A DNA stretch of 21,537 nucleotides from Coriobacteriaceae bacterium (GTDB taxonomy: Bacteria; Actinomycetota; Coriobacteriia; Coriobacteriales; UBA8131), in contig JAAYYH010000089.1 in NCBI GenBank assembly GCA_012515495.1, forward strand, positions 1-21,537, given 5' to 3'. The notes beneath the pieces are model-generated. The model made no database searches. It saw only the letters and a program-made list of their open reading frames with translations, and was not told the DNA's origin. Numbering within the stretch: position 1 is the stretch's first letter; each line of letters starts with the position of its first letter. This document shows, in pieces, positions 1 through 7,474 of the stretch. A program made the translations under genes and the position numbers.

Positions 1-306
1 GAGATTGGTCTTCGCAAATCGCTGGGGGCACACACCTCTGATATCACCAGGCAGTTCTTGGCTGAGTCGATCTCGTTGTGCATCATCGGTGGAATATTCG
101 GCATCATCTTCGGCTATCTTGGCGCCTTGGGGCTTGCCGGTCTGATAAAGCTCTTTGAGCCAACATTGGAGTTCGCTCCGGCGATAGGGGTGCAGTCGGT
201 CGTCATCGCCGTGGCGGTTTGCGTTCTCATCGGTATCGTATTCGGTTTCTATCCCGCTCGGCGCGCCGCGAAGTTGGATCCAGTGGAGTCGTTGCGCTAT
301 CAGTGA
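1..306 (+). CDS. MacB/FtsX-type ABC transporter permease, C-terminal fragment
   Basis: The reading frame is open from the first base (EIGLRKSLGAHTSDI) to TGA at 304-306, so this is the last ~101 residues of a larger protein whose start lies outside the window. The visible part has the IGLRKSLGA motif, two hydrophobic spans (about residues 23-48 and 60-82) and the terminal FYPARRAAKLDPVESLRYQ. This is the usual end of MacB/LolC-type permeases, where RRAAKLDPVEAL follows the last membrane helix. Such permeases act with an ATP-binding partner in mechanotransmission or export of peptides, lipids or antibiotics; the substrate cannot be read here. The stop lies 5 bp from the stop of the convergent permease at 312, with no visible terminator between. 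The family call is firm; the role is unknown. Confidence 0.9.
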   Translation, partial: EIGLRKSLGAHTSDITRQFLAESISLCIIGGIFGIIFGYLGALGLAGLIKLFEPTLEFAPAIGVQSVVIAVAVCVLIGIVFGFYPARRAAKLDPVESLRYQ

Positions 307-311
307 AAAAG

Positions 312-3300
312 CTATTCTACGTTCTTCAGGGATGAAACCATCTCGATCCGCGTGATCCCACGAAACATTATGATGTTGACAACGGTCGCGAACACTGCGG
401 TGAGAATCGCTGAGAGAGCGAAGCTCGGCCAGAGCAGATCAGAGCTGAACATGAAGGAATCTACTTCGATGGTTGCGATGATATAGCGCTCAAGTCCCAC
501 TCCAAGCGCGAGACCCAAAATGATGCCCACAACTGTGAGGATGATGGCTTCACGATAGACATAGGCGGCCAGCTCTCGATCCAGGAACCCCAGCACCTTG
601 ATGGAGGCCAGTTCACGATTGCGCTCCTCCATATTGATGGTCATCAGCGAGAACAACACCACGAAGACCAGAGCGGCAGCGCTGATCACCAACACCCAGA
701 CGACGTATTTCAACGCTCCGACCATCGACCCGAGTTCAGCAGCGTTGTCTTCCATATAAGTGGCGCCGGTGACGATGTCCATCCCCAACACCGCATCAGA
801 GATCGTCCCGTTATCTCCAGAGAGCATGGCGAGCACCTGATTCGACTCTGGACGAGCGCCAAAACCTTCCGCGTACAATTCGGGCGAGATGTAGACGTTA
901 TGGAAGATGTAGTTCTCCATTACCGCAGAAACGCTGAAGGTTGCCTCATCGCTGTCCAGATTGCGCAGCAAGATGCTATCGCCGGGTTCAAGGTCCAAGC
1001 TACGAGCCAGGCCGGCTGTGATTATCACGCCTTCAGAATCAAGAGTGATAGGAGAGCCATCGGTCATGGTCCTGAAGTCGATGAAGCGCGCAAAATCCAC
1101 AGGGTTATCTGGTGAGACGAGGAACACGTTTCGCGTGCTACCGTTGACGATAGCTTCAACCGGCTGCTGGCTGAGTGTGGTATAGCTTTCCACTTCCTCC
1201 GTAGACCCCAGTGTTGAGTAGAATGTGGTTCGATCCTCATCGGAGGCATCATTTTTATAATCAAGCTGCAAGTCATAACGCAAGATATCGCCAAATTGCT
1301 TAGGACTTACTGTTGAGAGGGAGTCGTGCAGGCCAAAGCCCGCGAACATCAAGGCGGTGCAACCGGCTACACCAATGAGTGTCATGAACAATCTCTTCTT
1401 GTAACGGAAGAGATTGCGCAATGTCACCTTGTGCAAGAAACTCAGGCGTCTCCAAAGCGGCTTGATTCCTTCGACAAGACTGTGCTTTCCGGCTGGTGGG
1501 GCGGCTGGGCGCATGGTCTCAGCCGGGACTTCGTGCATGATATGTCGAGTGACCAGCAAGGCCGGGACCGTTGCAGTGACGACAGCGACACCTATCGAGA
1601 GCAGGGCATAGGGTATATCGAAAGGCACAGGGATTGATGGAACGGAATAGATCGAGCCATAGGCATCGAATATCAGGGGTGGTATGACGTTGTAACCAAC
1701 CACCACGCCGATCAGGCCACCAATCAACGAGGCGCTCAACGCATAGAAGAGGTAGCGACCAAAAAGCGAGCTGCTGCGATAGCCTAAGGCTTTGTAAGTG
1801 CCTATCTGGGTGCGATCTGAGTCAACCAGGCGGGTCATGGAGGTCATTGAGACCAGCGCGGCGATGAGGAAGAAGAGTATCGGTATAGTGGTCGCCAGAG
1901 CCATGATCTGCTCGGCTGCGCTTTTATAACCAAAGAGTCCGGGATTATCCTCGAGATCAAGGACATACCACTTGGGTGGTTCCAAAGCAGCGAGATCCTC
2001 TTCAGCTGAAGCTATCTGCTCTTCAGCATCACTGATCTCCACTAGAGCATCCTCACGTTCGGCTTCGAACTCCGCATTGCCCTTCGTATATTCAGCCTCT
2101 CCATCAAGCAGCTTATCGCGACCTGCCTCCCAGGCAGCCTGACCATCGCTGATCTCTTGCTGAGCACTGGCGAAGCGAGATTCTGCTGCTTGTTGCGCTG
2201 CATCGAGTTGCGCGCTACCTGCGTCCAGCTGCTGTTGGCTTTCCTGAAGTTGTTGGAGACTGGTGTCAAGGCTGGTCTTGGCTTCATTTAGTTGTGTGCG
2301 CGAAGCAGCCAGCTGAAGAGACGTCTCATCGAGCTGTGCTCTGGCTGTTTCTAGCTCAAGTCTGGTCTCATCCAATTGTTGCTGCTGGACTACCAAAGCT
2401 CCTTCGGCAGAATCGAATTGGATGGCGAGGGCTTCACGTTGCGCCTGAATGGCTGCCAGAGCCTCAGCATAATCGGGTTGCTCACTGTCAAGCGCTGCCT
2501 CTTGCTCATCCAAGAGCTGGAATGCTGAGATCCTTTGTTGTTGTAGCTGTTCAATGGCAGCTTGAAGCTGGGCCACACCCTGCTCATAGAGTTGATACCC
2601 CTGCTGGTACTGGGCTTCGCCCTGCTCATAGAGCTGATACCCCTGCTGGTACTGGGCTTCGCCCTGCTGGTACCGGGCCAAACCAGCTTCATACTGAGTA
2701 CGACCAGAAGCCAGTTGCGCGTATCCGTTATCCAAGCGAGAGCGTTCGGAGGCTATTTGGTTATAGTAATCGGACCGATTCTGCTCAAGAGTTGCCTTCC
2801 CTGTGGCTAGCTGAGAGGCAGAGTCATCCAGTTGTGCCCAGGCATCATCCAGCTCGCTGCGAGCATTGTCAAGCTCGATCTCCGCATCAGCAAGTTGTGT
2901 GCGACCATCGGCAATCTCCTGGCGCGCCTCATCCAGCTCTGAATCCGCGTCGGCCATCAACATCTCATAGCGCTCAACACTCCGCCATTCACCAACACTG
3001 GTGAGGCTGTCGATGGTAGGCTTGATGGCAGCAAGGTATTCGGCAGTGAAGAAGGACTCATCGCCATACTGGGTGGTGAGGTAGATCTCGGTATAGACAT
3101 CGAGGTTGAAATCCTCGGCTGGTATCAGGAAGAACGCATCGATATGTCCGTTGCCGATGTCATTCGTGCCACGGTTCTCGCCAACATACAGAGGTGAGAG
3201 CGCGCTACCGGTAATGGTGAAGCTGACGTTTCTCAGACTTTCACTGATATCCTTGTCATTACCCGATCTGAAGGTGACTTCGTCTCCCAGTTCAAGTCCA

Positions 3301-3728
3301 GTGGCTTTCAAGAAGTCAGGCTCTACAAGACATTCGCCACTACTTCGTGGCAGATGTCCTTCCAACAGCAGGGGAGCATTGAGAGCATCGCTACCCTCAT
3401 CGATTGAGATGAGATGGATGTTGTATCTCGCATCGCCTCTTTCCAACAATACGTTAGTAGAATAGCTAGCAGAAAGCTGCTCAACACCATCGGCCTGCCG
3501 GATCGTGGCTACGTCATCCTCATCAAATCCGAGCGTGGAGAGCAGTTTGATATCGGCGTAGTTCTGTTGCTGCAGATAGTCATCTCCAGCCATTTGCATA
3601 TAGGGTCCGGTAAGGCGCAGGCCAGCGAAGAAAGCCACTCCCAGCGCCGTGATTATCAAAATTGAGAGAAAGCGCGGGAGTGTCTGTTTTATCTGACGGA
3701 GAGAGCTTTTAACAAAGGCCGAACGCAT
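312..3728 (-). CDS. FtsX-family ABC transporter permease with a large coiled-coil insert
   Basis: This encodes 1138 residues. TM1 is at about 20-40, followed by an extracytoplasmic domain (about 41-250). A very long Gln/Ala/Glu-rich heptad-like coiled coil spans about 255-582 (many A-Q-L-D and Q-L-x-E units). Then comes a first FtsX membrane unit (helices at about 608-628, 656-683, 705-727), another helix at 780-800, a second extracytoplasmic domain, and a final FtsX unit (about 1005-1030, 1058-1080, 1098-1120). Duplicated FtsX modules with an extracellular stalk are known among Gram-positive exporters; the coil is likely a periplasm- or wall-facing stalk. The ATG start is 3 bp after the stop of the ATPase gene, so the two are one operon. 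It contains a 14-residue tandem repeat (EAQYQQGYQLYEQG, twice). The substrate is unknown. Large ORFs on the opposite strand over the coil are composition shadows. Confidence 0.9.
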   Translation of the reverse strand: MRSAFVKSSLRQIKQTLPRFLSILIITALGVAFFAGLRLTGPYMQMAGDDYLQQQNYADIKLLSTLGFDEDDVATIRQADGVEQLSASYSTNVLLERGDARYNIHLISIDEGSDALNAPLLLEGHLPRSSGECLVEPDFLKATGLELGDEVTFRSGNDKDISESLRNVSFTITGSALSPLYVGENRGTNDIGNGHIDAFFLIPAEDFNLDVYTEIYLTTQYGDESFFTAEYLAAIKPTIDSLTSVGEWRSVERYEMLMADADSELDEARQEIADGRTQLADAEIELDNARSELDDAWAQLDDSASQLATGKATLEQNRSDYYNQIASERSRLDNGYAQLASGRTQYEAGLARYQQGEAQYQQGYQLYEQGEAQYQQGYQLYEQGVAQLQAAIEQLQQQRISAFQLLDEQEAALDSEQPDYAEALAAIQAQREALAIQFDSAEGALVVQQQQLDETRLELETARAQLDETSLQLAASRTQLNEAKTSLDTSLQQLQESQQQLDAGSAQLDAAQQAAESRFASAQQEISDGQAAWEAGRDKLLDGEAEYTKGNAEFEAEREDALVEISDAEEQIASAEEDLAALEPPKWYVLDLEDNPGLFGYKSAAEQIMALATTIPILFFLIAALVSMTSMTRLVDSDRTQIGTYKALGYRSSSLFGRYLFYALSASLIGGLIGVVVGYNVIPPLIFDAYGSIYSVPSIPVPFDIPYALLSIGVAVVTATVPALLVTRHIMHEVPAETMRPAAPPAGKHSLVEGIKPLWRRLSFLHKVTLRNLFRYKKRLFMTLIGVAGCTALMFAGFGLHDSLSTVSPKQFGDILRYDLQLDYKNDASDEDRTTFYSTLGSTEEVESYTTLSQQPVEAIVNGSTRNVFLVSPDNPVDFARFIDFRTMTDGSPITLDSEGVIITAGLARSLDLEPGDSILLRNLDSDEATFSVSAVMENYIFHNVYISPELYAEGFGARPESNQVLAMLSGDNGTISDAVLGMDIVTGATYMEDNAAELGSMVGALKYVVWVLVISAAALVFVVLFSLMTINMEERNRELASIKVLGFLDRELAAYVYREAIILTVVGIILGLALGVGLERYIIATIEVDSFMFSSDLLWPSFALSAILTAVFATVVNIIMFRGITRIEMVSSLKNVE
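2578..2661 (-). repeat. 42-bp tandem repeat inside the permease coiled coil
   Basis: Two adjacent 42-bp units (2578-2619 and 2620-2661) differ at a single base near 2596/2638, and a partial third unit begins at 2662. Each encodes the same 14 residues, EAQYQQGYQLYEQG. The near-identity at DNA level points to a recent in-frame duplication that lengthens the coiled coil by two heptads. Confidence 0.9.
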
Positions 3729-3731
3729 CTG

Positions 3732-4433
3732 TCACCATTCAATCGTCTCAACAGAAATCGGATCAGGATTAAGCTCGATGCTTTCTGCCTTACCGTTGCG
3801 GATATGGATCACACGGTCTGCCATTGGTGTCAGCGCGAGATTATGGGTGATGATGACCACAGTCATTCCGCGATTTCTGCAGGCGTCCTGTAGCAGTGAG
3901 AGCACCACTTTCCCCGTTGTGTAGTCAAGGGCGCCGGTCGGTTCGTCGCAAAGCAACAGTTTGGGATTCTTTGCCAATGCGCGGGCAATGGCCACTCGTT
4001 GCTGCTCGCCACCCGAAAGTTGAGCGGGGAAATTCCCCTCACGTTGTCCAAGGCCTACCTCGCGCAGTACGTCTTCGGCATCGAGTGGATCCTTACAGAT
4101 CTGAGCAGCGAGCTCAACGTTTTCCAAGGCAGTGAGATTGGGGATGAGATTATAGAATTGGAAGACAAAACCGATATCGTTACGGCGATACAGGGTTAAG
4201 CCGCGCTGATCGAGTGCGGCTACATCTGTATCATCGACGAGTACTCTTCCGCTGTCGCAGGTATCCATCCCACCTAAGATGTTGAGTACTGTCGATTTCC
4301 CAGCGCCTGATGGACCCACTACAACAGCGAGTTCACCTTTCTCGATGCTGAAAGAGACACCATCCGCAGCACGCACCAGCACTTCGCCGGTATGATATTC
4401 CTTAACTACATCCTCAACAACTATGAAGCTCAC
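3732..4433 (-). CDS. ABC transporter ATP-binding protein, MacB/LolD type
   Basis: This encodes 233 residues when started at GTG 4433, preceded by AAAGG seven bases upstream. The frame stays open to 4556, but that stretch does not look like protein and the family starts here. Walker A is GPSGAGKS at about 40-47, the Q-loop is at Q92, the signature is LSGGEQQ at 139-145, Walker B is LLLCDEP at 159-165, and the switch is H197. The length and sequence fit the MacB/LolD exporter ATPases that energise FtsX-type permeases. It is the first gene of an operon with the 1138-residue permease; the next ATG begins 3 bp after its stop. A promoter at 4701-4729 and an inverted repeat on its predicted start site lie upstream, giving a ~260-nt leader. 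Control by the divergent TetR-family gene is an inference. Confidence 0.92.
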   Translation of the reverse strand: MSFIVVEDVVKEYHTGEVLVRAADGVSFSIEKGELAVVVGPSGAGKSTVLNILGGMDTCDSGRVLVDDTDVAALDQRGLTLYRRNDIGFVFQFYNLIPNLTALENVELAAQICKDPLDAEDVLREVGLGQREGNFPAQLSGGEQQRVAIARALAKNPKLLLCDEPTGALDYTTGKVVLSLLQDACRNRGMTVVIITHNLALTPMADRVIHIRNGKAESIELNPDPISVETIEW

Positions 4434-4665
4434 AGGCGAGCCTTTCTGTACTCTGTCAGGCACCGTGGCATAACCATTGCGCCTGCCTATTTGCCGTTGC
4501 ATCGACTGAATCCCCATTGAACCCGCAGCATCACCAAAGTCACTTATACCGCGCAATCACCCAAGCAAGCCTAGCAATCGCCTGCGTTTGAGCTATGCAT
4601 TTGCCCCAGTCAGACTTCGGTCCTACGGGTGTCCCCGGATTAACGTCTGCTTTCTGATAATGCTG

Positions 4666-4693
4666 GACACATGTTGAGTTATGAACATATGTC
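4666..4693. promoter_or_regulatory. Candidate TetR-family operator (inverted repeat)
   Basis: GACACATGTT at 4666-4675 and AACATATGTC at 4684-4693 are inverted copies matching at 9 of 10 positions, separated by 8 bp. The repeat begins where minus-strand transcription from the adjacent TATAAT box should start (about 4694), so a bound protein would block the ABC operon promoter. The divergent TetR-family gene is the obvious candidate ligand. That assignment is inference from position and symmetry. Confidence 0.6.
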
Positions 4694-4700
4694 TAGTAAC

Positions 4701-4729
4701 ATTATATTTTACTGAATAGCACTGGCCAA
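4701..4729 (-). promoter_or_regulatory. Minus-strand sigma70-type promoter of the ABC export operon
   Basis: Read on the minus strand, TTGGCC (4729-4724), a 17-bp spacer and a perfect TATAAT (4706-4701) form a near-consensus promoter. The predicted start is close to 4694, giving a ~260-nt leader before the GTG at 4433. Confidence 0.7.
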
Positions 4730-4777
4730 GCGCAATATTCAGTTGTAATCACCATGTTTACTAGTCGACACATCAAG

Positions 4778-4790
4778 CTCAACTGTTGAG
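4778..4790. promoter_or_regulatory. 13-bp perfect dyad in the tetR upstream region
   Basis: CTCAAC, one base, GTTGAG forms a perfect inverted repeat directly abutting the 11-bp repeat array. TGTTGAGT within it also occurs at 4672-4679 inside the candidate operator. It may be a second regulator site; no function is shown. Confidence 0.35.
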
Positions 4791-4832
4791 TCGTACACAA
4801 GTCAAACACGAGTCGCACACGAGTTGTATGCG
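4789..4832 (+). repeat. Four tandem 11-bp direct repeats upstream of tetR
   Basis: The units AGTCGTACACA, AGTCAAACACG, AGTCGCACACG and AGTTGTATGCG follow one another without a gap, at one helical turn per unit. Such spacing is typical of binding sites for winged-helix activators of the OmpR/SARP kind. The last unit overlaps the -35 position expected for a CATATT -10 box at 4851-4856, which has no good -35 of its own. An activator-dependent tetR promoter is therefore plausible. No such activator is encoded in the window. Confidence 0.6.
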
Positions 4833-4889
4833 ATCCCGAAAGATTCTTGCCATATTCGTTGATGATATTTAGAAAGGGGTTGGTGTCAA

Positions 4890-5456
4890 ATGAAAGCTCA
4901 ACGAGAAGATAGAAGACCGAGAAAAACCAAGGCGCTGATCCAGAAGGCACTCATCGAGCAATTGACAACGCGTGAACTTAAGGACATTTCTGTCAGCGAG
5001 ATAGCTGCTCTTGCCGATATCAGTCGCGGGACGTTCTACCTTCACTACCACGATGTTTACGATGTCTTTGAGCAACTGGAGCAGAAGCTTTTCGAGGAGT
5101 TCATGGTTTTCATCGAAAAATACAAGGAATACCCAACCGGCTCCCGTATCAACGTGTTGCTGGAACTGTTCCAATACATCGCAGCTAATGCAGAGATATT
5201 CACCGCGATCCTACGGACAAAAGAGGCAACCATCTTGGCTCGTATCATAGAGAGCAATCGCCCGAAGAACGAGGGTGAGTGGTTGAATATCTTTAGTGGC
5301 GGAGAGGTCGCAAGCTTTGATTATCGCTACGAATTCGTCGCATATGGTTGCGTGGCGATGCTAAAGCGCTGGTTTGAAGATGGGATGCGCGAGCCGGCGG
5401 AGCGGATGGCCCGTCTGGCGGAGGAACTGATGACCAGCATCCTCACAGCCCGCTGA
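4890..5456 (+). CDS. TetR/AcrR-family transcriptional regulator
   Basis: This encodes 188 residues, the usual TetR length. The N-terminal DNA-binding domain is at about 12-60, with the helix-turn-helix in ISVSEIAALADISRGTFYLHY (about 33-53), a textbook TetR signature. The remainder is an all-helical ligand-binding half with little conservation, resembling the TetR_C_8/DhaS-like type. The ATG follows AAAGGGG with a spacer of about 10 bases. It is divergent from the ABC exporter operon, and an inverted repeat sits on that operon's start site. Family knowledge therefore suggests a local repressor released by an exported compound, but ligand and targets are not shown by sequence. It ends ~20 bp before the infC promoter, and no terminator is visible between them. 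Confidence 0.9.
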   Translation: MKAQREDRRPRKTKALIQKALIEQLTTRELKDISVSEIAALADISRGTFYLHYHDVYDVFEQLEQKLFEEFMVFIEKYKEYPTGSRINVLLELFQYIAANAEIFTAILRTKEATILARIIESNRPKNEGEWLNIFSGGEVASFDYRYEFVAYGCVAMLKRWFEDGMREPAERMARLAEELMTSILTAR

Positions 5457-5474
5457 CTTTGACGAACATTCTCC

Positions 5475-5504
5475 TTGGCATTCGACGGAATCCTGTGCTA
5501 AACT
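5475..5504 (+). promoter_or_regulatory. Promoter of the infC-rpmI-rplT operon
   Basis: TTGGCA (5475-5480), an 18-bp spacer and TAAACT (5499-5504) preceded directly by TGC form an extended -10 promoter. The predicted start is near 5511, giving a ~190-nt leader. Confidence 0.65.
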
Positions 5505-5510
5505 GTGTAC

Positions 5511-5698
5511 GCTGTTTTTCGAGGTTACTCGAAGACAGAGAAGTGGGAGTGCTCTCCCCACCTTACGGCGCCTTGCTGCTGTATGGTCGTTCAAAGAGAT
5601 AATTGATCTTTCAGGATCATCTTTGTTCGCCCGTCAGCTTCGCGCTGGCGGGTTTTTCTATCCGATGATCATTTTTCATCAATGGAGGTGAACGTACC
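5511..5698 (+). promoter_or_regulatory. Structured leader of infC with attenuator
   Basis: The ~190-nt untranslated leader holds a CGAG-GTTA-CTCG hairpin (5520-5531), a GTGGGAG/CTCCCCAC hairpin (about 5543-5560), a TGATC/GATCA hairpin (5604-5619) and then a full intrinsic terminator (5630-5659) 40 bp before infC. ACGGCG at 5565-5570 could pair with the left side of the terminator and act as an antiterminator. In Bacillus the infC-rpmI-rplT leader is attenuated by ribosomal protein L20. Whether this leader uses L20 or another signal is not visible, and I do not recognise a specific Rfam fold. Confidence 0.6.
5630..5659 (+). terminator. Intrinsic terminator in the infC leader (attenuator)
   Basis: CCCGTCAGC (5630-5638) pairs over a 5-nt loop with GCTGGCGGG (5644-5652), a 9-bp stem with one G-U pair, followed directly by TTTTTCT. 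It lies downstream of the infC promoter and upstream of the infC ribosome binding site, so it most likely governs read-through into the operon rather than ending tetR transcription only. Confidence 0.85.
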
Positions 5699-6277
5699 AT
5701 AAGCACACAAGAGCCCAGGCTCAACGAGGAGATCAAGGTCTCACAATGCCGACTGATCGGCGTTGATGGTTCCCAGCTCGGCATCTTCTCAATCCAAGAT
5801 GCGCAAAGAGTGGCAGACACTCAAGGTCTTGATCTGGTGGAAGTGGCACCAGATGCCCAACCACCGGTCTGTAGAGTGATGGACTACGGCAAGTTCAAGT
5901 ACGAGCAAGCCGTGAAAGCCAAACAAGCTCGCAAGAATCAAACCCGCGTCGATATCAAGGAGATGAAGTTCCGTCCCAAGATCGACAAGGGGGACTACGA
6001 GACCAAGAAACGACATATCCAACGGTTCTTAGCCGGTGGTGCCAAAGTTAAAGTGACCATTATGTTTAGAGGTCGCGAAATGGCGCATCCGGATCTGGGT
6101 CTGAATATCTTGGAGAAACTTGCGGCTGACCTGAAAGATGAGGCTGTGATCGAGAATCAGCCAAAACTAGAGGGACGTAACATGTTCATGCTGCTATCCC
6201 CACTGAAGAAGCGAGAAGTCAGTGCCACAAGCAGTAAACAGGAAGATCCTGAGGAATCACAGGAGATACCACAATAA
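5699..6277 (+). CDS. infC: Translation initiation factor IF-3, ATA start codon
   Basis: This encodes 192 residues. IF-3 binds the 30S subunit, prevents premature subunit joining and rejects non-standard start codons. The frame begins at ATA 5699-5701, six bases after GGAGGTG, giving ISTQEPRLNEEIKVSQCRLI, the expected IF-3 N-terminus. No in-frame ATG or other good start lies near, and the first in-frame GTG (5810) would remove 37 residues of the conserved N-domain. Later motifs include QGLDLVEVAPDAQPPVCRVMDYGKF (split over about 40-64) and the C-domain GDYETKKRHIQRFL and IMFRGREMAHP. Rare AUU/AUC/AUA starts on infC are known and permit IF-3 to repress its own translation. It is the first gene of the infC-rpmI-rplT operon, behind a terminator-bearing leader. 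Confidence 0.96.
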   Translation: MSTQEPRLNEEIKVSQCRLIGVDGSQLGIFSIQDAQRVADTQGLDLVEVAPDAQPPVCRVMDYGKFKYEQAVKAKQARKNQTRVDIKEMKFRPKIDKGDYETKKRHIQRFLAGGAKVKVTIMFRGREMAHPDLGLNILEKLAADLKDEAVIENQPKLEGRNMFMLLSPLKKREVSATSSKQEDPEESQEIPQ

Positions 6278-6373
6278 CGGGTGCCGTCAATCAGCACCTG
6301 TAACAGAAGCACTGAGCGGGCTTCGAAAAAGGCTCCGCCAGTGGTGAATGATTGTCAGTAAAGGAGTTCGATT

Positions 6374-6571
6374 ATGCCCAAAATGAAGACTCACCGAGGC
6401 TCTGCAAAACGCTTCAAGATCACCGGTTCCGGCAAGATCGTGCGCGCTAAAGCTTTCAAGAGCCACATCCTGGAGAAGAAATCGCCAAAGCGCAAGCGGA
6501 ACTTCAGACACGAGACCGAGGTCGCGGCCTCTGATTATAAGGTAATAGCCCGCAATCTGGGACTTCGCTGA
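6374..6571 (+). CDS. rpmI: 50S ribosomal protein L35
   Basis: This encodes 65 residues, the standard L35 length, with the diagnostic start MPKMKTHRGSAKRFK and the KSHILEKKSPKRKRN segment. It is strongly basic. The ATG follows AAAGGAG with a 7-base spacer. It sits in the conserved order infC-rpmI-rplT. The 96-bp gap after infC contains a small GGTGC/GCACC hairpin (6280-6298) without a T-run, which should not end transcription. Confidence 0.98.
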   Translation: MPKMKTHRGSAKRFKITGSGKIVRAKAFKSHILEKKSPKRKRNFRHETEVAASDYKVIARNLGLR

Positions 6572-6625
6572 TATCCGCCAGATCGGCGTATCCGATCATC
6601 ATGTTGATTTGAGGAGTGATTAACT

Positions 6626-6985
6626 ATGTCTCGTATAAAAAGAGCAGTGACTGCCAAGAAGAAGCGTCGCGTTGTCTTAGCTCGCGCCAAAGGCTACTAC
6701 GGTGCAAAATCCCGGTCCTATCGTGCCGCAAAAGAGCAAGTCCAACATTCGCTGCAGTATGCTTATCGTGATCGTCGCAATAAGAAGCGTGTCATCCGCC
6801 GCCTGTGGATTACCCGCATCAATGCAGCCGCTCGGATCAATGGACTATCTTATTCGGTGTTCATGAACGGTCTGAAGAAAGCCGGTGTCATGCTGGATCG
6901 CAAGGTGCTCGCCGACATGGCAGTCAACGACGCTGCCAGTTTCGCGGCCCTGGCAGAGATTGCCAAGAAAGCGTTAGCCGCCTGA
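6626..6985 (+). CDS. rplT: 50S ribosomal protein L20
   Basis: This encodes 119 residues, the normal L20 length. The N-terminal MSRIKRAVTAKKKRRVVLA, then AKGYYGAKSRSYRAAKEQV and the RRLWITRINAAAR core are diagnostic. L20 is an early 23S rRNA assembly protein and in some bacteria represses this same operon through its leader. The start ATG follows GAGGAG. It is the last gene of the operon, with a strong terminator about 115 bp downstream. Confidence 0.98.
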   Translation: MSRIKRAVTAKKKRRVVLARAKGYYGAKSRSYRAAKEQVQHSLQYAYRDRRNKKRVIRRLWITRINAAARINGLSYSVFMNGLKKAGVMLDRKVLADMAVNDAASFAALAEIAKKALAA

Positions 6986-7100
6986 GAATCAGGATCCGAG
7001 TAGCCTGCTAAACGATTGGGCTAAGACTGCGGATTATCCTCGCGCTTGGATATCACATGGGATCATTTAGTTCAGGTACCCTGCAGACGAGTATGTATCC

Positions 7101-7146
7101 AAAACCACCACTGATTGGGGACGGCCCCAGTCAGGGGTGGTTTTTG
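7101..7146 (+). terminator. Intrinsic terminator of infC-rpmI-rplT
   Basis: AAAACCACC (7101-7109) pairs with GGTGGTTTT (7137-7145), with ACTGA/TCAG extending the stem. An inner TGGGG-ACGG-CCCCA hairpin caps it. The left A-run and right T-run could make it work in both directions. Confidence 0.9.
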
Positions 7147-7175
7147 TATGTTTGCGTTTTATCCTCTGCACAGAT

Positions 7176-7358
7176 TTGCAGGTAGTGCGAAGATTGCGAA
7201 GAATCAGCCATCCTTAGAACAGAATTGCAGATAATGCGAAAGTGCATAATGCACTAGCATTAATTAGATACTATATGTTGCGCTAGCATAATACTCCCAT
7301 GCACAAGTGCACTAACCTTGTCGGCTAAATGGGCACTCAATCTTCGCATTACTTGCAT
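7176..7358. repeat. Three copies of a 16-bp element, outer pair inverted
   Basis: Copy 1 is TTGCAGGTAGTGCGAA (7176-7191). Copy 2 is TTGCAGATAATGCGAA (7225-7240). Copy 3 lies on the other strand and reads ATGCAAGTAATGCGAA (7358-7343). The match between copies 1 and 3 extends inward through GATTG, giving 18 of 21 identical positions (7176-7196 against 7358-7338), and outward with a small gap to TGCA. The outer arms could form a ~20-30 bp stem enclosing ~140 bases in RNA, or represent ends of a short mobile element. Confidence 0.75.
7241..7255. promoter_or_regulatory. 15-bp perfect palindrome AGTGCAT-A-ATGCACT
   Basis: The two 7-bp arms are exact inverted copies around one base, directly abutting element copy 2. 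A related palindrome AGTGCACT is at 7306-7313 and TGCAC/GTGCA arms at 7300-7311, so a TGCAC half-site recurs. It may be an operator; the ligand is unknown. Confidence 0.45.
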
Positions 7359-7474
7359 ATTTGCACTGCTGAGGACGAAATTTCGGAAAACCACAACCTG
7401 ACACTCTCCTGGTAGTCGAACTGATGTTCCGGACCAGTGTTCTGAATCCACAGTTCAAATCGGGCTATCAAGCC

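Larger units (their letters stand above)
4434..4889. other. Divergent regulatory region between the export operon and tetR
   Basis: These 456 bp have no credible gene. From left to right they hold a ~260-nt minus-strand leader with a small CGGG/CCCG hairpin near 4624-4638, a candidate operator (4666-4693), the minus-strand promoter (4701-4729), a 13-bp dyad (4778-4790) and four 11-bp direct repeats (4789-4832). The region also holds the tetR ribosome binding site AAAGGGG (about 4873-4879). Confidence 0.7.

Noticed and set aside
2294..3004. A 236-codon open frame on the plus strand within the permease coiled coil
   Set aside because: It mirrors the repetitive Gln/Ala-rich coding strand, lacks a ribosome binding site and has low-complexity content, as expected of a shadow.
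4789..4832. Short CRISPR-like array
   Set aside because: Units are only 11 bp, contiguous and without spacers, so they are direct repeats, not a CRISPR array.
5457..5698. Terminator at 5630-5659 as the end of tetR only
   Set aside because: A good promoter lies between tetR and the hairpin, and the hairpin is inside the leader just before infC, which fits an attenuator better.
7176..7358. Insertion sequence or confirmed MITE
   Set aside because: Inverted arms are present, but no target-site duplication or transposase is evident, so it is kept only as a repeat.
7260..7451. A 63-codon minus-strand frame in the region upstream of modA
   Set aside because: No ribosome binding site, no family resemblance, and it overlaps inverted repeats.
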